Assembly: GCF_000002425.4 (NCBI RefSeq)
Contig: NC_037257.1
Span: 14,507,232-14,571,231 of the forward strand
From: Physcomitrium patens
Lineage: Eukaryota > Streptophyta > Bryopsida > Funariales > Funariaceae
Direction of reading: 5' to 3'
DNA length: 64,000 bases
This document shows positions 10,637-21,792 of this stretch, in pieces (the stretch's first letter is position 1; every line of letters starts with the position of its first letter). A model generated the notes under the pieces. It was not told the origin of the DNA. It saw only the letters and a program-made list of their open reading frames with translations, and did not search any database. The position numbers and the translations under genes were made by a program.

Positions 10637-10641
10637 TTATG
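10637..10641. repeat. target-site duplication TTATG, right side of E1
   Basis: Pairs with 4552-4556. Resumption of B LTR sequence directly after it supports a simple insertion. Confidence 0.85.
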
Positions 10642-10673
10642 TATTTACCTTTTGTTAAAAAACTATGTGGTGA

Positions 10674-11222
10674 TGTATCAAGGACATGAACTTAATGAAA
10701 GCAAATAATGAAGCGAGACTTTTTTCAAAGAAGTATGACAAAATAGAAACAAGAAAATATGTATATTAAAAAGAAATAAAAATGGTTATTGCCAAAAAAC
10801 AAAAAAATGAAAGACTCTTAAATCTAGACTATAGTAATAAAAGAATTGACAAGAGTGAAGAAAGCTTTATTCTTACCTCTATATATACTATCTATCTAGG
10901 AGGTACATGGTGACATTCTATAGGACCTCTAATATGTGTTGACTTTACAAGCCATATGTTTTAACTTGCAAGGCAAGTTTTTTATGTGTATGCCACAAAA
11001 TTAACTTCTTCTTTAAGCTATCTATATGTGTGACATGTGATTAGCTTATTGACTAAGTTTTTAACCTAAACTTTAACTATAAATACATGTAAAGTTAAAA
11101 CTATGTCTATAAAGCTTTTAAGAATCTTCTCTAAAAGATATTATGAAATTAATTTATTTTTACCTACTTCTATCTAATCATATAGATAATTATTAAAATA
11201 ATTATGTATGTTTGTGATATTA
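10674..11222 (-). repeat. 3' LTR of B1
   Basis: About 549 bp. Aligns with 25,374-25,942 throughout, for example 'CTTGATGAAAGCAAATAA' versus 'CTTAATGAAAGCAAATAA', and 'ACTTGCAAGG'. In element orientation the 5' LTR starts TGTTGTCATAAACG. Confidence 0.8.
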
Positions 11223-11779
11223 TCTCTCTTTTTAAAGACGTGTTCTATGAGGTGCAATCATTATAGGTTGAAAAAAATCTAAGATGCAATGAATTGTGTT
11301 TGCAACATATTTTGATTTTGTTTTCTTCGAAGATGGTTGATAGATCCTCTCAGCCATTGATAATGTTCCATATCAAGGTGGAAAGACCACCTTATTATTT
11401 GATCATTGTTGACACCTTCATAACTTCTTTCAAATAAAATATTCGAAATACCATCAAGAGTTATTCCTACTTCTCATAAAATCACCAAACATCAAGAGTC
11501 CCTTCTAAGGTTGTGATATCAAACACATTGTATCTTGCCATCAATTCAAAGAAAAACATGTCATTTTTGAGGATCTTCATTTTGATTATATTGTCTTGAA
11601 GGTTGAGACAATTATAATGTCTCATCTAGCAAGTCAACAAATAATAGCACTTGAATTTAATCTATTGGTTATTAATTTTCTATTTCTTTAGCTCCACAAT
11701 ATATATAAAATATATAAATAAAGATAGAAGATAGAATATTATCTTTTTTTGATCTTATCTTTTTAATAGCAAAGATTTG

Positions 11780-11990
11780 TTATTCTTCATCTAAATTTTG
11801 ATGGATGTCATTGATGAAAAGCCTCCATTTTATTTTATTGCATCTGAAGATTCTTTTTTTGGCTTCTATGTACATTCATTAATATCATATCTATACTTAT
11901 AAATTATATATTTTAACCTATTTTGGTGTTTCTTTGAGTCTAAGACTTCTCTAACTTCAAATTCTTCATTATTGTTCATTTTTATAGGAA
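11780..11990 (-). pseudogene. B1 chromodomain
   Basis: Minus-strand translation gives 'EEFEVREVLDSKKHQNRLKY' followed by 'YRYDINECT'. This is the chromodomain pattern (EVE.VLD.R...KYLVKW.GY....TWEP) found at the C-terminus of chromoviral integrases, where it binds modified histone H3. The aromatic and Trp positions are partly lost. Equivalent blocks lie in B2 (42,130-42,310) and B4 (58,130-58,330). Confidence 0.75.
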
Positions 11991-12000
11991 GAAGTGGCAT

Positions 12001-12597
12001 CTATTTTTTTTTTGGTATATTCATTGTCTTGTATGATTCAAGAAGAGACATGTCGAAATTATAATGGATCTTCATTGATTCTAATAGGTATAATTGATTA
12101 ATAACTGCATTAATTTGTTCATAAATAAAAAAAGGTCTAAGCTTACAATAATCTAACTTGTTACAAAGGTGAGTAGTCTCCCTATTTAATATAATATCTT
12201 TAGATGATCCATGATAGCAATAGATATTTTTACAAAAATACTCAACTATTTTGTTACTTGTGATAGATTTTGTATATAGTACAAAATGTGCCATGTTAGT
12301 AAAATGATCCGTTATCATGAATATAAAATCATACAAACATAAGACAAAAAGATCCATGATAAAATCCATAGAAATAAAAGTCCATGATTGTTTATATATT
12401 GGCAATAATTAGAGAAGTTTACAGGGTCGAGGATAAGGATTTTTTGACCTTGAACAAACATCACATAATTAGACAAAGTCTTTTGCTGCCTTTTACCTTT
12501 GCTGCTACTAAAAATCTCTTGATATAAGCTCTAAAGTCTTGTTGTATCCAAAATATCCAGCCATCGATAAGTCATGACATGCTTAAAAAACATATTG
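12001..12597 (-). pseudogene. B1 integrase core
   Basis: The open part (12,001-12,405) reads 'SWTFISMDFIMDLFVLCLYD', 'FIFMITDHFTNMAHFV' and 'NIYCYHGSSKDIILNRETTH'. This is the integrase rve core: first Asp in 'MDFI', second expected in the 'SDRG' block. Here the second Asp is Asn ('LNRE'), as in B4. Upstream (12,440-12,597) the HHCC zinc-binding part 'GYNKTLELISRDF' is readable but its Cys pair is damaged. C2 interrupts the gene just upstream. Confidence 0.85.
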
Positions 12598-14203
12598 TGT
12601 TGTAATTTGGCTACCATGTGAAAATAATGTATTTATATATTTAATAAAAAATATATTAGACAACATGGTGAAAGCCATATTAGTGGATTTTTTTTGATTA
12701 TAGAATGTAGATAGATTACTACCCCAAAAAGAGGTTGTTTAAAAGGGCTTCTATTAGAATTTATATAACTTTATTTTCTTTTGTTAGTGACTTTTGAAGT
12801 TGATCTTATTAGTAGTAATATTTAAACATTTAGAATCACTCTTATTAGACATAGGTGATCCTTGAAGTTTTATTTTGGTTTTTTTATTTGATGTTTAAGG
12901 CATATAATATGTAAATCTTATATGAAAAGGAATTGAAGAGGCATTTTGGTAGCAAAAAAGTTAGTTAGGGCATCCATATGAATGAATAGAAATCAATGAT
13001 AAAAATCTCCATTCCTATTGATCAAAAATCATGACCAATGGGATTTAAGGAGGTTTCTTGAGGCCATATTAGAGATTAGGGTTAGTTTTTTAGAAGAATT
13101 TGACCATTAGAGGCTAGGATTGGCAAGTTCAAGTTTTTGGCTATGATTTTGGTATAAATTTTGAGTCATTTGGAGTTTTTATGAAAGAGATATAGGTACT
13201 TAAAGTCAAAGTATTGGTTTTATATCTATTGTCACTCTTTTGGATATAATGCATGCATACAAAAAGAAATTAAGGATCAACAACTAGAATTGGAGAAAAA
13301 CTTTTTTTGGCTATATTTTATACATATTTTTTAATGAATTCTAAGCTGGAATGAAGGAAATATTAGAAGTTGAAGTCAATGCTTGAAATCTAAGGAGTAG
13401 TAAGTGATCCGAATTGCTAATGGTTGTGTTTTTAGCTATATCTTGTGTAATTTGATAAGATTTTGGCTAAAAATTTCTAAAAATGTATATTTTTATATTA
13501 CTAAAATTTACATTTTGGATTTAGGATTTGTAAGATATGAAGAAAATAATATTCGAGTACTTGTGAATTAGGATTTTAGAGCACTTGCTAGGAATTTTAA
13601 GATGTTAGACGATTGATAGCAAATTTATGGTTGAATTTTCTTGAAATAAAGCTTAAGGATAAATTCTATATTATTTGTGAATTTGACAAAAATTGAACAG
13701 TTGGATCAAGAGATATGAATTTTTGAAGTTTGGAAAGAAGAAAACTTTTGCGGGAATATTATGTTTTGAAAGGATTTTATTATGATTTGAACATTTTATA
13801 CAAAATAAAGGAGTGTTTTGAAATTCAATACTTTATATATATGTTGAAGATGGATATATAGACCTAATATTAAATTGTTACATATAGATGAGCTTTTGAG
13901 AGGAGATTATGGATTTTCTTTAGAATTATTGAAAATCTAACTTATGGGCAAATGGTTAGTTATGATTTGATATAGCGAAGAATATTAGGAAATTTCTAGA
14001 TATTTTTAAAAGCCTTATGTATAAATCTTCTTAAATATAAAAGGTTTTACTAATACAATATCTTTTTGATATTATAATATTTATTTGTCTTCTATTTTAA
14101 AAATTAAATAACTTATTGGAGCTTGGCCAATAAGTTAAAAATAAACTCTCTACAACTAAGTACCCAATGTATTCTTAGATAGAAAACCATGCTATATAAT
14201 AAC
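12598..14203 (+). mobile_element. C2: LTR-like unit C inserted in B1
   Basis: About 1.6 kb between B1 integrase and RNase H. The empty site is visible in B4 near 59,380-59,440 ('TCATGATGTGTTTGAAGAAG', then 'GGTGTCCATTGAAATAAA'). It starts TGTTGTAATTTGGC and shares blocks with C3, such as 'AAAATCTCCATTCCTATT' and 'CAAGTTTTTGGCTATG'. Its orientation is opposite to C1. Target duplication not clean. Confidence 0.7.
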
Positions 14204-15927
14204 GTAAATGTACTATTCTTTCTGAAATATATAAGTGTCCTTTGAAATAGATTAGGTTATTCTTGAATTCAAACTCAGAAGCATCATGAGACTTAAAAGA
14301 AAGGTTCTTAATATCATGAACAAGAGGATCAAAGGACATACTTCATTGAATTTATTTGACAAAGGTTGAATCAACAATCAATGTTGATTTTATTGCTCAA
14401 AGATGAAAATTCTTCAGCTTGAAGTGAATTATTCTTTGTTCATCAAAAGATGTGCCTCATTTTTGTACAAGATAAGAATATCTAAAAATAATGTTTAATA
14501 AACCTTGTTGTTTTTCAGATTGATAAGTAATTTTAAAATCAAATTTTAATAAAGACATGCTCTAATGAGCTTGATGATGATTTAAAATATATATTGATAT
14601 AAAATATTAAAGATTCTTGTCATCCATATAAACAATGATTAGATTAGAAGCACCTTGTAGATAATGGCACTATTCTTAAAACAAATCTATAATTACAAGC
14701 ACTTCTTTATTGTGAATCTTGCAGTTGATCTTCTCTATTAAAAATTTTCTTGAATAAAAAGCTATTAAATGAAGTTTATCATTTATTTCTATTTAGAACA
14801 ATATAGCACCTAAAACAAAGTTTGATGCATTTGTTTCTATAAAAAATGGCTTAAAAAAATTGATGCATTATAAGATTGGTAAAAAAATAAAAAGTTATCT
14901 TTAAAGCTTTAAATATTGCTTCTGCTTCTTAATTCTATTAAAGTTTGTATTTACAAGTCAAATAAGTAAGTAGAGCTGCAACTTGAGAGAAGTCCTTGAT
15001 AAAAATCTAATAGTAATAAGCAAAACTCAAAAAGCATTAGACATCTATAACTATTTTTGGGATCTTCTAATCCATAATAGTTTGAATTTTTTTAGGATCC
15101 ATCCTAACTCTATCATTTGAAATGATGTATTCTAAGAAGTTGACTTGAACAGTATAAAATACATACTTTTCTATCTTGACATAAAGTCCCACATCTTTTA
15201 ATTTTTGTAACATATGACAAACATGAAGTTCATATTCTTTTATATTCTTAGAATAGATTAAAATATCATTTAGGTAAAAAATGATAAAGTCATCTAAAAA
15301 CTCTTAAAAGACATCATTTATTAGATATTAGAAAATTGTTGATGCATTTGTAAGTCCAAAAAGTATGATGTTGTATTTGAAATGTTTATACTTAGTTCAA
15401 AACGTAGTTTTTTGTTCATCTCTTTTTTTGATGCATACTAAATTGTATGCTCCTCATAGATCTATTTTTATATAGATCTTAGCTTGATTCAATTGATGAA
15501 GAAGTTCACATATCAAAGATAGTGAATACCTATTTTTGATGGTGATTTTGTTGAGTCTCCTATAATTGACATACATGTGCAATGATCCATCTATTTTCTT
15601 CACAAATAAAATTGAAGCTCCTATTAGAGATTTAGAATGGTATATGAAGTTCTTGGCTAGATTTTTTTCAATATACTACTTGAATTCAACCAACTCATTT
15701 TATAATAAACTATAAATTGATCCAAATAATGGTTGAGCTCCTTCTTGAAGGTTAATTGAGTAGTTATAGGGACAATGTTCTAATAGAGTATCTGGATTTT
15801 TCTTTTCAAATACATCTTGAAAATCTTGATATTCGCTTGAAATGCTACTTGAAGTCTTTTCACCATTAGAAACAAGTGCGGTATAAATGACACAAGATAA
15901 TTCTTCTTTTACAACATACAAGAACAC
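14204..15927 (-). pseudogene. B1 reverse transcriptase and RNase H
   Basis: The RT start is the best block: 15,700-15,927 reads 'YQDFQDVFEKKNPDTLLEH' and 'SINLQEGAQPLFGSIYSLL', the N-terminal RT signature of chromoviruses. Decayed RT and RNase H blocks continue to about 14,210, including 'IIVYMDDKNL' near 14,620 (consensus VYTDHKNL of RNase H). Stops and frame changes are frequent. No intact catalytic YxDD was recognised. Confidence 0.75.
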
Positions 15928-16284
15928 TCTTACACCTACAAATACAAATTTAGTTGTACTAGACTTATGCCTTTTTACTTGATTAACTACACTCTTTGTT
16001 ATACTTTTAGAAAAGTCAAGTCTATAAGAAATCCAATCTATTTTAGGATTATATTTTTTTAGTCATAATAAATCTAAAATGACTAAATTAGAGAAAGATT
16101 CAATGATATTAAATATTATAAAGCTACTATGACTATTAGTTGTTACTTCTATAGGAAGGATTTTATGAATAACATCTTCAAAAAATAATAAATAACCATT
16201 TATGACTTCTATGTAAATAGGTATAGTTTTCTTCATTAAAAGTATGTTATATCTTTTAGCAAATTATTCATCTAAGAAATACAT
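15928..16284 (-). pseudogene. B1 protease, cut at the active site by D1
   Basis: The minus strand encodes a retropepsin domain: 'KRYNILLMKKTIPIYIE' and 'NLVILDLLWLKKYNPKIDW' (the I-L-G-x-x-W-L block). The active-site part lies on the far side of D1, at about 24,034-24,060 ('DLEAST', consensus DSGAST). D1 therefore entered within a few codons of the catalytic Asp. Confidence 0.72.
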
Positions 16285-16735
16285 TGTCGTGTTGTAACAT
16301 GACTATATGGTGAAAGATGATAATATGGATCTTATTATAGAAGAACCAAGTTAAAAGATAAAATAAAAAAATATGGATAAAAGATAGGGAGGTAGTAAAT
16401 TTTTTAGTAGTAATGTTGCCTTTTTAAAAAAGTGACTTCTACTTATTTTGTAGGGCCATAAATAAGGCAAAATAAAATAGATTGGAAAAATAAATGATAT
16501 AAGCATCTTTATAAGGAAGTTAAGAGTAAATTCTAGCAAAATTTACATAGAAAAACTAGATATTGATACGTGGAGAGGGCTGGTTATGAACCAGGGTCGA
16601 AATCAGATCCTAAGGCACAAAACCAAATCTTGACAACGACTCCGGGGTTCTTTTGCAAATCAAAGAGTTGGATTAGAGAATAGACTTAATAAGGTTTTAA
16701 TGAGCATTGGTTTTGGATGATTTAGATCTTTATTG

Positions 16736-16740
16736 ACTTT
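16736..16740. repeat. target-site duplication ACTTT, left side of E2
   Basis: Pairs with 22,585-22,589. D3 has the undisturbed sequence with a single copy near 60,993-61,011 (reversed). Confidence 0.92.
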
Positions 16741-17532
16741 TTTAGAATAGATATTAATTCGTTTTTGAAAGATATTAGTAAAATATATTAATAGTCCATA
16801 TAATGGGAAATTCAGGAGGACGGATGAGTGATTTAGTTCTTAAAAGCGATTAATTACAAAATTATGATTAGAATCTAAAGAATCAAGGGAAAGTATATAG
16901 GAGTTGTAGAAGTTAATTAAGATGCCAGACTGTGATAGTCATGAGCCGAGGGCCATCACTATGATAGTTGTGAGCTGGGGTAAGCTTGGTGCTACTTCTT
17001 TTCTTTTGTTTGTTATTTTTTCTGAATAAGAAGATTGAGAGTTTCTGAATATTGTGAAGTGAATTATAGAATGGAAATGTTATTAGTATTATTTGAGAAG
17101 AAGAAAGATTGAATGCTGAAATCTGATTGTAGTTCAGCAAAGAGAATGAGACTGTGTTTGTGTGAAACATCGTAATATGAATGGCAGTTCTGTGTGAAGA
17201 ATTCTAGTGATTGGAATGAAGGTAATTGTGTGCTGAAAGCTATGAGGGCACAGTATTACAGTTGGAGATTATGAAGGTGAATATATTGGTGGAAATAACA
17301 ATTATTGGTATGACTAAATTGCTATAAGAAAGAGACCAATAAGGTGAAGGAGGAGATTATAGTTTCCTTGTGTATTCAGATATTGGAAATAGAGGTGATA
17401 CATTCAGGAGGTAATTGATTGTGTGACCCTAACATGAACGCTTAAGCAACTAGTCATTTCCCATGTTCGAATCCCCCTATACGGGTTTATTTCCATTAGA
17501 TTAATTTGGAATAAGTAAAACGAGTAATCACA
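16741..17532 (+). repeat. 5' LTR of E2
   Basis: 792 bp, the same length as the 3' LTR. By eye I count about 25 differences in the first 280 or so bases, nearly all transitions. It begins TTTAGAAT, against TGTAGAAT in the 3' LTR, and ends AATCACA. Confidence 0.92.
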
Positions 17533-17535
17533 TTT

Positions 17536-17553
17536 TGGCACTGTTGCTGTGGA
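17536..17553 (+). other. E2 primer-binding site, tRNA-Asp-like
   Basis: Reads TGGCACTGTTGCTGTGGA, three bases after the LTR end. It differs from the complement of the plant tRNA-Asp 3' end at four places, three of them C-to-T or G-to-A. E1 has the same site in better condition. Confidence 0.8.
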
Positions 17554-17645
17554 GTGATAATAGCTTTGAGTGTTAGGAATTAATTACCAAACGTGTGAAA
17601 AAATTGGCAATAGAAGATGATTTGAATAGTGTTTGAAGCAAGATT

Positions 17646-18762
17646 ATGGTTAATAAGAACAAGAGCATTGCATCGAGGAAAATAAATCAATTGAGAGAAA
17701 GACAGGGAAGAGCGCAAGGAAGAAACTTGCTTAGAGAGGAGCAAGAATAAAATCTTAAAAGGAAGCAGCAAAAAAAATTAGATTAAACCATGGTTGCAAG
17801 CTTGTCGGTGCATCCGAACATATCAAGAACCGGACAGACTGTTAATTCTGCAGTCGTATGTATCATTAGAAAAAATACCAAGAACACTCGTGAGAAATTT
17901 TGTTAACATTCCAGTGGAAATCTTGAGGCCATTAACTGAAAGAGAAGGAGGCGTAGAAGAATTTGGTACTCCATTGGGTATTTTTCCAATAGGAGGTACC
18001 ACTGAAACGAGCAATAGTGGCTCTTCAGATTGGCACAAATTGGTCGACAATAAAGATAACTATATTGTATTTCAAAATCTGACGTTTTCACTTGTAATTC
18101 AACCAATAAAACTATTTGCAGAAAATAACAGTAAATCGAGGAGCACTGAGAGCTCAAAAATTAGAATAAGAGAAAGCAGAGATTATTTTAAAATAGAGTT
18201 TAGCGGAATAAGAAATTGAGTGGCGTCAGGAGGACTAGCTGTTTTGATTGCAGTACAAATGGGTACAATAGGCGATTGTACGATTAGTATTGCCCTACTA
18301 CCTACTTTTTGGGGATTTTCGAGTGCAGATCGCGATCAGCATTTGTCTCAGTTTCTTACAACATGTATAGCTAATAATGGCAGAACTGAAGATATTTGGT
18401 TGTGATCACTGCCAACGACCTTAAAAGATACGGCATTTGAATGGTACAACCGCCAATCAGTGGATCAATTTCCAAATTGGAAAGCATTGAAGAATATATT
18501 TTTATCTCATTTTTGGCCAATTGGTTTTGAGGATCACCTTTGAGAGAGGTTAATGAACATCAAAATGATCCTAGGAGAGGCAATGGAATCGTACTATGGC
18601 CGAGTGGCTGATATACTCAATAAGTGGCTAAATCACCAAATGTCGGAGGTATTTATCTTATCCATATTAATCAATGGTTTATACCCACCAGAGCTAAATT
18701 TTTTTGTAAAAGAAGATCAAACCATTACGGTGGCTGCGTCCCTTAATAGAGCCAAGGTTTAG
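17646..18762 (+). pseudogene. E2 gag capsid
   Basis: Opens with ATG at 17,646 and a basic, Arg-rich N-terminus ('MVNKNKSIASRKINQLRERQ'). A TAA and a frame slip follow near 17,750. From about 17,783 the frame matches E1 gag closely to a TGA at 18,217-18,219, then continues in phase into the capsid domain ('LKDTAFEWYNRQ', 'MESYYGRVADILNKWLNH'). Two further TGA codons (about 18,403 and 18,541) stand where E1 has CGA (Arg). All these stops fit C-to-T or G-to-A decay. Confidence 0.87.
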
Positions 18763-19807
18763 GAAGAATGCCATTATAATCAATTTTTAACTGCGGGAGC
18801 CACGATGATTCTAGTTCAAGGTAGATATCAAAATCTGACTTGGAATGAATCAGTGGATAGTTATCCACGGATGTTAGAAACATGGGCCAATTCCAATACC
18901 AATATTTAGGGATCAGTTAATGTTACCCCATTACAAGCTATACCACTGAACGTGACAACAGCATATGCTCTATATTTTTCGTATCAACAATAAGCGTTAA
19001 CTACCGCAGAGATACCAATAATGCCAGTCTTAAAAGATTCCAATGAAACCTTGTTATTGAATTTGACGAAGAAAATGGAAGAAATGGCCGTCAATATGGC
19101 CAAAGATAAGGAGAAGAGGCAAAAGCCTACCAATACTAGGACCAATGTATGGTACAGTAATTGTAAGGGCCACGATCATTCTGTAATAGAATGTCCCTCA
19201 CCTTCACAAATAATGGATCAATGTACATTTTGCAGAGAAAAGCACCTAACAGCAAATTGTTAGAATTGGCAAAGACAACAACAACAATTTAGTAATCAGA
19301 CCATGATTCCACCAACCCAGTGAGACGTCAATCAAGTACAAATGGAAAATACGTTTGGATGGAATGGAAATTGACTTAATCGATAAAATCGAGCATTCAA
19401 TAACTTTCAAAGTTCCAATTTTAATCAGAGGTCTCCATCGAACTCCCAGAACTATGGTAAGGAGCAGCAGAAGTATCAGCAATATGCTCCACTAACGTCA
19501 TCAAACCAAGTTCCCTCAGTACTAATGGGACAACCAGGATCATTTTTTAACCCTACATGGAACAAACCTAGTAGGTATATACCGATGGAAACACCCAATA
19601 TGCCTGATGGGGGTGCAAGAAGACCACTTTGTTGTTTCCATTGCAGATAGATTGGTCATTATGTCAATGAATGTTCCAATCATTCGCATATAGCATATAT
19701 AGCAATGTAATGCTCCGTTCAATTTCAATAATCTGGATCAGCAGATCCAAAGCCAAGGAAAAATTGAGGAGATAAATCGAAGTTCTCAAGATTCTCTGGT
19801 AAATCAG
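18763..19807 (+). pseudogene. E2 nucleocapsid region with zinc knuckles
   Basis: Contains a Lys-rich coil ('KKMEEMAVNMAKDKEKRQKP') and then the same knuckles as E1: 'YSNCKGHDHSVIEC' (first Cys now Tyr), 'CTFCREKHLTANC', and 'CCFHCR' followed by a stop and 'IGHYVNEC'. The Gln- and Asn-rich spacer between knuckles is conserved with E1. Confidence 0.8.
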
Positions 19808-20939
19808 GTGGAATGTATCCAAGCCATTCTTACTTGGAGTCAAGAAAAAGAAAAAGGACAAATTCAACATCTGGGTAATCCCGATACAAAAGACCAATTT
19901 GACCCAATTAGGGGACCATCCAATCCAGGTCCTATTACGGGCTTTGTACCCAATATGAGACCTGAATCGATGGCACAACCCAATGAGGTCCCAATTACGG
20001 AGGCTTCGGTTCCGTTCCAAGCAGTTTTGATCTCTACGCAATTTCGAGAAACGTCCTATCCTTTGAAAGATCCTCTCAGGGGTGAGAATTCCAAAGAAGC
20101 CCCGACCGCTGTTCCAATTCCGTATCCAGGGTGGAAGAATATCTTAGCTCATGGAGTAAAATCGAAACCAATAAAACACAAAAGAGCATTGGGAATTACT
20201 CTCAATATGGAATCCTACGATATTTTGAAGGATTTCGATGTTATTCAGCCTTCAATTACAATGAAGCAACTTTTGGCTGTAGCCAAAAGTTTCGGGAATC
20301 TTACAAAATATTACCACTGTAATCACGAGATTGACATATAAAATCGATTATATTGTATTTTGATTAGAGAGTTCTATGTTATCGTATCCCATTTTATTGG
20401 GCAGACCTTGGCTTTATCAAGCCAAAGCTAAGAACGATTGGGGCCGAGGCACATTGACAATTAGAAAAAGCCGTGACCAAATTATTTTACAGATGTACCC
20501 GGTACAATATCATGGAGAATTTCAATTGCCAGAATTAGAATTTATATCAGACAATGAGAGTCAATCAATTGAGGCAAATGACGATGCTATAGGTTCACCA
20601 CAATTTGAGATAGGACAAAACACTTCAACAGCAAAGGTAGTAGTCTATCAATGTCGAGGTCCCGACGAATATTTATTGCATCAAGAAGATGTGACTAACT
20701 CGGATCATGCTATTGCCAAATGGAAGAACAATTCCGCAGTCAATAGAGTCAGCATATTGGAACTACATTTGGGTTGTTCCCATATGTCGAATAATATAAG
20801 ATATTCAAATCAAGAGAAGACAATTAAATCAGAGGTTGTTGAAGACCCTGTGTGTCAATCTATTAACCTAGGCACCAACAAAATGCCACAGCTAATTAAA
20901 ATATATGCCGATATTATAGGTACAGAATTGGATGCTTGA
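19808..20939 (+). pseudogene. E2 linker and protease remnant lacking the active site
   Basis: The open segment 19,808-20,341 is the linker ('KRALGITLNMESYDILKDFD', 'ITMKQLLAVA'). The frame then jumps to 'LSYPILLGRPWLYQAKAKND' at 20,376. E1 has about 250 bp more here, including the D-G-G-S active site, so E2 has lost the protease catalytic part. 20,376-20,939 then encodes the acidic linker and a Cys-containing segment toward RT. Confidence 0.82.
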
Positions 20940-21338
20940 AAATAATTTTTTGTCCATCACAAATCTGCCTTTGCATGGTCATATGCCAATTTGAAAGAGA
21001 TTCCAGTTGATGTGTGTGAGCACCAGATTATTTTGGAGGAGGGTGTTATGCCAGTTCATCAAAGATAACACCGGCTTAACCCAAAATATTTCTTTTTAGT
21101 GAAAGAGGAATTGGATAAACTTCTCGATGTGGATTTTATTTATCTTGTTTCGCATAATGCATGGATGTTGTCAATTGTGATGGTACTGAAGAAGAATGGA
21201 AAAATCAAGATATCTCAGGATTTCAGGAAAGTTAATGCGGCCACCAAGAAAGATTACTTCCCATTACCTTTCACGGATAGTATGGGTAACATGTTGTCAT
21301 TATCACCAAGTAGTAAAAGAATAGGAGAGGGGCAGTAG
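20940..21338 (+). pseudogene. E2 reverse transcriptase, N-terminal fragment
   Basis: After a TGA at 20,937 the frame reads 'CEHQIILEEGVMPVHQR', a stop, 'HRLNPKYFFLVKEELDKLLD' and 'KISQDFRKVNAATKKDYF'. These are the first conserved RT blocks (the last normally reads R.C.DYRKLN). The fragment ends at 21,338 before the catalytic YxDD; the rest of pol is deleted. Confidence 0.87.
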
Positions 21339-21792
21339 TTAAAATTATTTTGTGGTGTTGTTTTGGTTTGGTTGGAATGCCATTTTCTTGTATTTCTTGT
21401 ATTTTTGAGAGTAGTAGTTCCAGTTAAGAGTTAACAGTGAAGAGCCAGTTGCAAGTGTCGATTGAAGATATTCTAGAATAGATGAGTTAGCAGCAACAAT
21501 AATTGGAACTTCGAGATGTCCAGATCTTGAAATTGGATGCTCAAGTCCTTGTATTGGATGAGTATAATGAAGATCTATCAAACCAGTTGAGGAAGGAGTC
21601 GATGGACTGGAGGAAGAAGAAGAAGATGTGCAATTGGAACCAGATTTGGTCGAACCTACATTCGATAATGCGGCAATTAATTAATTAGATAGACCAGAGG
21701 AATTAGTAACTTTGTGGAGATTTGTTAAGTAGTTTTTAGATAGGTATCAATTGAGTGTTTGCGAGGACGCTGCATAGATAGGAGTGGGGCTA
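21339..21792 (+). other. E2 3' internal region and polypurine tract
   Basis: Sequence between the RT deletion and the 3' LTR. A short frame (21,503-21,688) encodes a charged, possibly coiled segment ('LRKESMDWRKKKK') with no recognised family. A purine-rich run (AGGAGTGGGG at about 21,780-21,789) just before the LTR is the likely plus-strand primer. Confidence 0.65.
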
